In this document: positions 60,880 to 64,000 of the stretch, one piece after another
Numbering within the stretch: position 1 is the first letter of the stretch
Layout of the letters: each line of letters starts with the position of its first letter
Source: Palsa-504 sp963847965
GTDB taxonomy: Bacteria; Actinomycetota; Actinomycetes; Streptosporangiales; Streptosporangiaceae
DNA length: 64,000 nucleotides
Direction: 5' to 3'
Assembly (NCBI GenBank): GCA_963847965.1
Contig: CAWKCG010000001.1
Span: 186,001 to 250,000 of the forward strand
Position numbers and translations under genes: made by a program
The notes under the pieces: model-generated
Databases searched by the model: none
What the model saw: only the letters and a program-made list of their open reading frames with translations
Told to the model about the DNA's origin: nothing

Positions 60880-61662
60880 TTGGAAACCAGCCCGGGTCCC
60901 TGGATCGTCGCCCTCAGGCACTCACACGACCGGCTGCAAGCCATCGTGGAACCCCTCGACCTCGGGCAGCTTGAGCAGCCTGCATATCCGAGCAAGTGGT
61001 CGGTCGCCCAGGTGCTCTCGCATCTGGGATCCCAGGCCGAGATCTTCGGCCTGTTCCTGGCTGCCAGCCTGAGCGGGACGGAGCCGCCGGGCCGGGAGGC
61101 GTTCGGCCCCATCTGGGATACGTGGAACACCAAGAGCCCGCAGGCGCAGGCGACGGACGCGCTGAACGCCGACGAGGCCACGCTGGAACAGTTCGAATCC
61201 CTCGACGCTGACCAGCGGGCCCGGATGCGGCTGCCCCTGTTCGGGATGGACCTGGACATCACCGGGATAGCGCGCATGCGGGTCGGCGAACACGCCGTCC
61301 ACACGTGGGATGTCGCGGTCGCGCTCGACCCGGCGACGACGGTCGCGCCCGACGCCGTCGCGCTGCTCATCGACACGCTCGGCCAGCTCGTGGCCAGGGC
61401 CGCCAAGCCGGACGGGGTGCAGCGTCGCCTGCGGGTAACCACCACCGACCCGGACCGGACCTTCATCCTCCAAACCGGCGAGTCCGTGACGCTCACGCCG
61501 GCGGAAGCCGAGGAGGGCGAGGAAGGCCTGCCCGAGCTCCGGCTGCCCGCCGAGGCGTTCATCCGCCTGACCTACGGCCGGCTCGACCCCGACCACACCC
61601 CGCCGGTCGAGGCCTCAGGCGTCGACCTGGACGAGCTGCGGGCCATCTTCCCCGGCTTCTAG
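60880..61662 (+). CDS. Maleylpyruvate isomerase-type mycothiol-dependent (MDMPI) family protein
   Basis: The product has 260 residues. The DinB-like four-helix domain shows the metal ligands in VAQVLSHLGSQAEIF and the pair in GEHAVHTWDVAVAL, as in mycothiol-dependent maleylpyruvate isomerase. The C-terminal ~90 residues form the second, SCP2-like part. Reaction unknown; such proteins often use mycothiol, in line with an actinobacterial host. The end overlaps the convergent methyltransferase by 4 bases. Confidence 0.86.
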   Translation: METSPGPWIVALRHSHDRLQAIVEPLDLGQLEQPAYPSKWSVAQVLSHLGSQAEIFGLFLAASLSGTEPPGREAFGPIWDTWNTKSPQAQATDALNADEATLEQFESLDADQRARMRLPLFGMDLDITGIARMRVGEHAVHTWDVAVALDPATTVAPDAVALLIDTLGQLVARAAKPDGVQRRLRVTTTDPDRTFILQTGESVTLTPAEAEEGEEGLPELRLPAEAFIRLTYGRLDPDHTPPVEASGVDLDELRAIFPGF

Positions 61663-62552
61663 TGACCCGGGTTCGCGCCGATGACGACGGCGGAGTTCAC
61701 GTCGTCGGAGAATTCCATGTGCGCGCTCAGGCCGCTGGCCGTGAAGGCCGCTATGGCCGGTATCGCCTGGTGCGCGCTGGTTTCGATCAGCAGGTGGCCG
61801 TGGGGAACTAGCCAGCCGGGCGCTCCGGCGGCTACGCGCCGCAGGATGTCGAGGCCGTCCGGGCCGCCGTCCAGGGCGACGCGCGGCTCGTGCTCACGAG
61901 CCTCGGCGGGAAGCAGCCTCATCTCTACGGTTGGCACGTAAGGGACGTTGGCGACGACGATGGCGACGCGGCCGCGCAGCGCCGGAGGCAGCGGATCGAA
62001 GAGGTCACCCTGGTAGACCTGGCCGCCGGAACCTTCCAGGTTGCGCCGGGCGCAAGCCACGGCGGCCGGGTCGATGTCTACGGCGTGCACCTCGAGCCGG
62101 TCCGCGGAGGCGGCCAGCGCGGCACCTATGGCGCCCGCGCCGCAGCATAGGTCGACCACGATGGCAGTCCCCCCGTGAGGGGGGCCGGGGGGGTTTGGGG
62201 GGCCGAGGGGGCTTGGGGGGAAAGGCTTCCCCCCAAGATCGGGGGGATCCCGGGGGGTCGTCCCCTCGGGGTCAGCAGCGCCCCCCCGGATCAGCAGCAG
62301 GGCCTGCCGGACCAGGAACTCCGTGCGCCGGCGCGGGACGAAGACGCCGGGGTCCACGGCGATCCGCAGGCCGCAGAACTCCGCCCAGCCGAGGACCTGC
62401 TCCAGGGGCAGGCCGGCCACCCGCCGGTCGACCATGACACCCAGTTCCTCCGGCGTCCGCGCCGCGGAGCTGAGCAGCCGGGCTTCATCCTCGGCGAAGA
62501 CACAGCCGACGGCGCGGAGCCTGGTGACGATGGCGGGGTCGGCGATATCCAT
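61659..62552 (-). CDS. HemK/PrmC-like protein-glutamine N5-methyltransferase with inserted G/C repeat
   Basis: The product has 297 residues. The SAM-binding motif is VVDLCCGAGAIGAALAAS, followed by AVDIDPAAVACARRN and the acceptor loop VANVPYVPT (NPPY in true PrmC). Short N-terminal helical domain. Residues ~91-129 (DPEGTTPRDPPDLGG, then FPPSPLGPPNPPGPP) come from a G/C-homopolymer repeat in frame between the N-terminal domain and the methyltransferase motif. The reading frame survives, so the enzyme may still work. Substrate is likely a release factor or ribosomal protein glutamine but not certain. Confidence 0.82.
   Translation of the reverse strand: MDIADPAIVTRLRAVGCVFAEDEARLLSSAARTPEELGVMVDRRVAGLPLEQVLGWAEFCGLRIAVDPGVFVPRRRTEFLVRQALLLIRGGAADPEGTTPRDPPDLGGKPFPPSPLGPPNPPGPPHGGTAIVVDLCCGAGAIGAALAASADRLEVHAVDIDPAAVACARRNLEGSGGQVYQGDLFDPLPPALRGRVAIVVANVPYVPTVEMRLLPAEAREHEPRVALDGGPDGLDILRRVAAGAPGWLVPHGHLLIETSAHQAIPAIAAFTASGLSAHMEFSDDVNSAVVIGANPGH
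62163..62272. repeat. G/C-homopolymer hairpin repeat, copy 2, inside a gene
   Basis: Runs of G and C alternate over ~110 bases. GGCAGTCCCCCCGTG at the left end and GGGGGGTCGTCCCC at the right end are the reverse complement of the two ends of the repeat at 19803-19866. Here it lies in frame in the methyltransferase gene. Confidence 0.7.
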
Positions 62553-62595
62553 AGGGAGGTAAAGGCTACCGCCGCCGGGTGGCGGGGCTGGAACT

Positions 62596-63594
62596 TCAGA
62601 TCGCCCGGCGGCGGACCAGCCAGACGGTTACGGCAATGAGCAGCACGGACAGCGCGAGCAGCCAGCCGCCCTCGATCCACTGGAAGGCCCAGAACCGGCT
62701 GCCCGGCTGATAGCTGCTCCACTGCGTATATCCGTACTGAGTGAGGCACTGCCCGGGCGAGAGATTGCCGTTAGGGCAGAAGTGGTTGAGCGCGCGGACA
62801 ATCGCGGATCCCCGGGCGGGGAAGGCGAAGGTGCCGCCCTTGGTGTACCACTTGTTTACGATCCACGCGGAACCGGGCAGGTTCAGGTTGCTGGTGAGCA
62901 GCGGTGTCATGTAGTGCTGGCGCAGGTAAAGCGCGGTCGTCAGGGCGAGCCCGGCGTAGATGGCCAGGGTGGCGGCGAGCGCGGGGACGACTCGGCGGAT
63001 GAGCATCCCGGCCAGGACGCCGATCGCGAAGGCGGCCAGCGTCCAGGCGGCGAACGCCACCCCGACCAGGTCGAATATGTCGGTAGCGAAGGGGTTCGAG
63101 TAGCCCGCGGCGGTGAATGGGCCGAGATACCAGGAGAACAGCACGCTGAACGCCCCGACGGCGGCGGCCACCATCACCGCGAGCAGCACCAGCTTGGCGA
63201 GCGTCCAGCGCCACCGGCCGATGCCCTGCGTCCAGGCGAACCGGAAGGTCCCGGTCTCCAGCTCACGGGCCAGCGCCGGAGCACCGACGAACGCCCCGAT
63301 CAGCGCCGGCACCACCTGGAGGAAGACTCTGATGAGGTTCACCGCCACCGCGTATCTGCCGGTGAAGTTAATGTTGCAGGCGAGTGAGTTCGCCTGGTGG
63401 CAGTAGGTCGCGTAGGCGTCGTGTATCTGAAGGCCGGAGAGCCACAGGTACACGGCCAGCGCGCCCAGCAGCGCGGCCGTCCCGGCCAGTGCGGCACGGT
63501 GCTGCCGCCAGGTGACCCACGCCATCCGCCGCCATGGCACCGGCCGCAGGCCGACGTCGTGCTTCGGACGGGCGGGCAAGGTCAGCGCGGTCAT
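62596..63594 (-). CDS. ABC transporter permease (ABC-2 type)
   Basis: The product has 332 residues. It starts MTALTLPARPKHDVG and has about six membrane helices (for example WTLAAFAIGVLAGMLIRRVV and LLALSVLLIAVTVWLV). LARELETGTFRFAWTQGIGR is the cytoplasmic loop typical of ABC-2 permeases that contacts the ATPase. The large loop near residues 215-290 with paired Cys is outside. Its start overlaps the ATPase gene stop (ATGA). Confidence 0.88.
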   Translation of the reverse strand: MTALTLPARPKHDVGLRPVPWRRMAWVTWRQHRAALAGTAALLGALAVYLWLSGLQIHDAYATYCHQANSLACNINFTGRYAVAVNLIRVFLQVVPALIGAFVGAPALARELETGTFRFAWTQGIGRWRWTLAKLVLLAVMVAAAVGAFSVLFSWYLGPFTAAGYSNPFATDIFDLVGVAFAAWTLAAFAIGVLAGMLIRRVVPALAATLAIYAGLALTTALYLRQHYMTPLLTSNLNLPGSAWIVNKWYTKGGTFAFPARGSAIVRALNHFCPNGNLSPGQCLTQYGYTQWSSYQPGSRFWAFQWIEGGWLLALSVLLIAVTVWLVRRRAI

Positions 63595-64000
63595 CGCGTC
63601 ACCTCCGACGGTACGCCAGCTTCAGTTAGCAGAGTGCGGCCGCGAGCCGGGCCGGGCAGCGCCGCGGCTCCGGGCTCGCGCAGGTAGGCCAGGGCGAGTT
63701 CCTCCAGGCCGACCGGGTGTGCCTCCCAGCCGGGCGGGACCGGATCGTCCGCGCTGGCCCGGACCAGCATGTGGGCCTGGGCCTCGGCACGGCGGACGTT
63801 CACCACCGGCCGTTCGGCGTATCTTCCGGCCTCGGCGGCCGGGCCGGTCAGCACGAGATGGGAGGCGAGCAGGTCATCGACCTCACCGGCTACCTGCACC
63901 CGCCCCTGTGACATCAGGATGAGGTAGTCGGCCACCCGCTCGAGCTCGGCCAGCACGTGCGAGGAGAGCACCACCGACACCCCGTCCTCGGCCGCCGCGG
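63591..64000 (-). CDS. ABC transporter ATP-binding protein, C-terminal part (partial at window end)
   Basis: The last ~136 residues are inside the window. GVSVVLSSHVLAELERVADYLILM is the H-loop region of an ABC ATPase; the Walker and signature motifs lie beyond 64000. The remaining C-terminal ~95 residues form the accessory domain common in ABC-2-type drug or lipid exporters. It overlaps the permease start, forming one operon. Confidence 0.9.
   Translation of the reverse strand, partial: AAAEDGVSVVLSSHVLAELERVADYLILMSQGRVQVAGEVDDLLASHLVLTGPAAEAGRYAERPVVNVRRAEAQAHMLVRASADDPVPPGWEAHPVGLEELALAYLREPGAAALPGPARGRTLLTEAGVPSEVTR

Overview
The window is chromosomal DNA from a very GC-rich actinomycete. 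Third codon positions are almost always G or C, GTG starts are common, and ATGA/GTGA gene overlaps abound. Several families point the same way: a mycothiol-dependent maleylpyruvate isomerase-type protein, F420/LLM flavin oxidoreductases, the coproporphyrin-dependent heme enzymes (HemE, CgoX, ChdC), a DUF222/HNH protein and DUF3000. The genus cannot be named from sequence alone. No rRNA, tRNA, CRISPR array or complete insertion sequence was seen.

Region 1 (1-10,550) is the most unusual part. After a PPOX-fold flavoprotein and a nitrilase-fold protein lacking its catalytic Cys, there is what looks like a ribosomally made peptide (RiPP) locus. It contains a B12-type radical SAM enzyme ending in a CCAEP tail, a DUF169 protein, a Cys-rich ArsR-type regulator with a perfect operator in front of it, an ATP-grasp/GNAT fusion, a fold-III PLP decarboxylase-like enzyme and a 58-residue membrane protein. 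A C39-peptidase ABC exporter follows, and then a 45-codon precursor gene whose product has a double-glycine leader and a core ending CGGCGCTA. A strong hairpin closes the operon. Genes 4494-10493 overlap or nearly abut and most have good Shine-Dalgarno sites. My inference is a metalloid- or thiol-responsive modified peptide system; neither product nor inducer is known.

Region 2 (10,550-25,500) holds a decayed GNAT gene, an APH-type kinase and an amine/omega-amino-acid catabolic module (aldehyde dehydrogenase divergent from Lrp regulator plus class-III aminotransferase). It also holds a Tat-exported metallophosphatase, a phosphoesterase (phospholipase C family), a D-amino-acid-oxidase-like enzyme, a frameshifted GT39 glycosyltransferase, two LLM oxidoreductases and a GH5 glycosidase. 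Region 3 (25,400-34,000) has a large LuxR/LAL regulator, MsrB plus a cupin, a DUF222/HNH protein, DUF1707 and ArfB proteins, and a coiled-coil protein with a RelE-like start.

Region 4 (34,000-47,200) is conserved core: chdC, cgoX, a DUF4349 lipoprotein, a DUF2090 aldolase-like protein, hemE, DUF3000, ribonuclease D, a DedA protein with a long hexapeptide-repeat tail, a MutT1-type Nudix/phosphatase, polyphosphate kinase and a DUF4232 protein. Region 5 (47,200-64,000) has a frameshifted MFS gene, gluconokinase, a PadR/membrane-protein pair with a visible operator, fprA, a frameshifted dxs, a CynX-type MFS, quinone oxidoreductase and a second phosphoesterase. It ends with DoxX/TetR, an MDMPI protein, a HemK-like methyltransferase and a truncated ABC transporter operon.

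Three otherwise intact genes (GT39, MFS, dxs) each carry one single-base frameshift. Because dxs is normally essential, assembly indels are a serious possibility. Several short tandem repeats and one dispersed G/C-homopolymer repeat family complete the picture.
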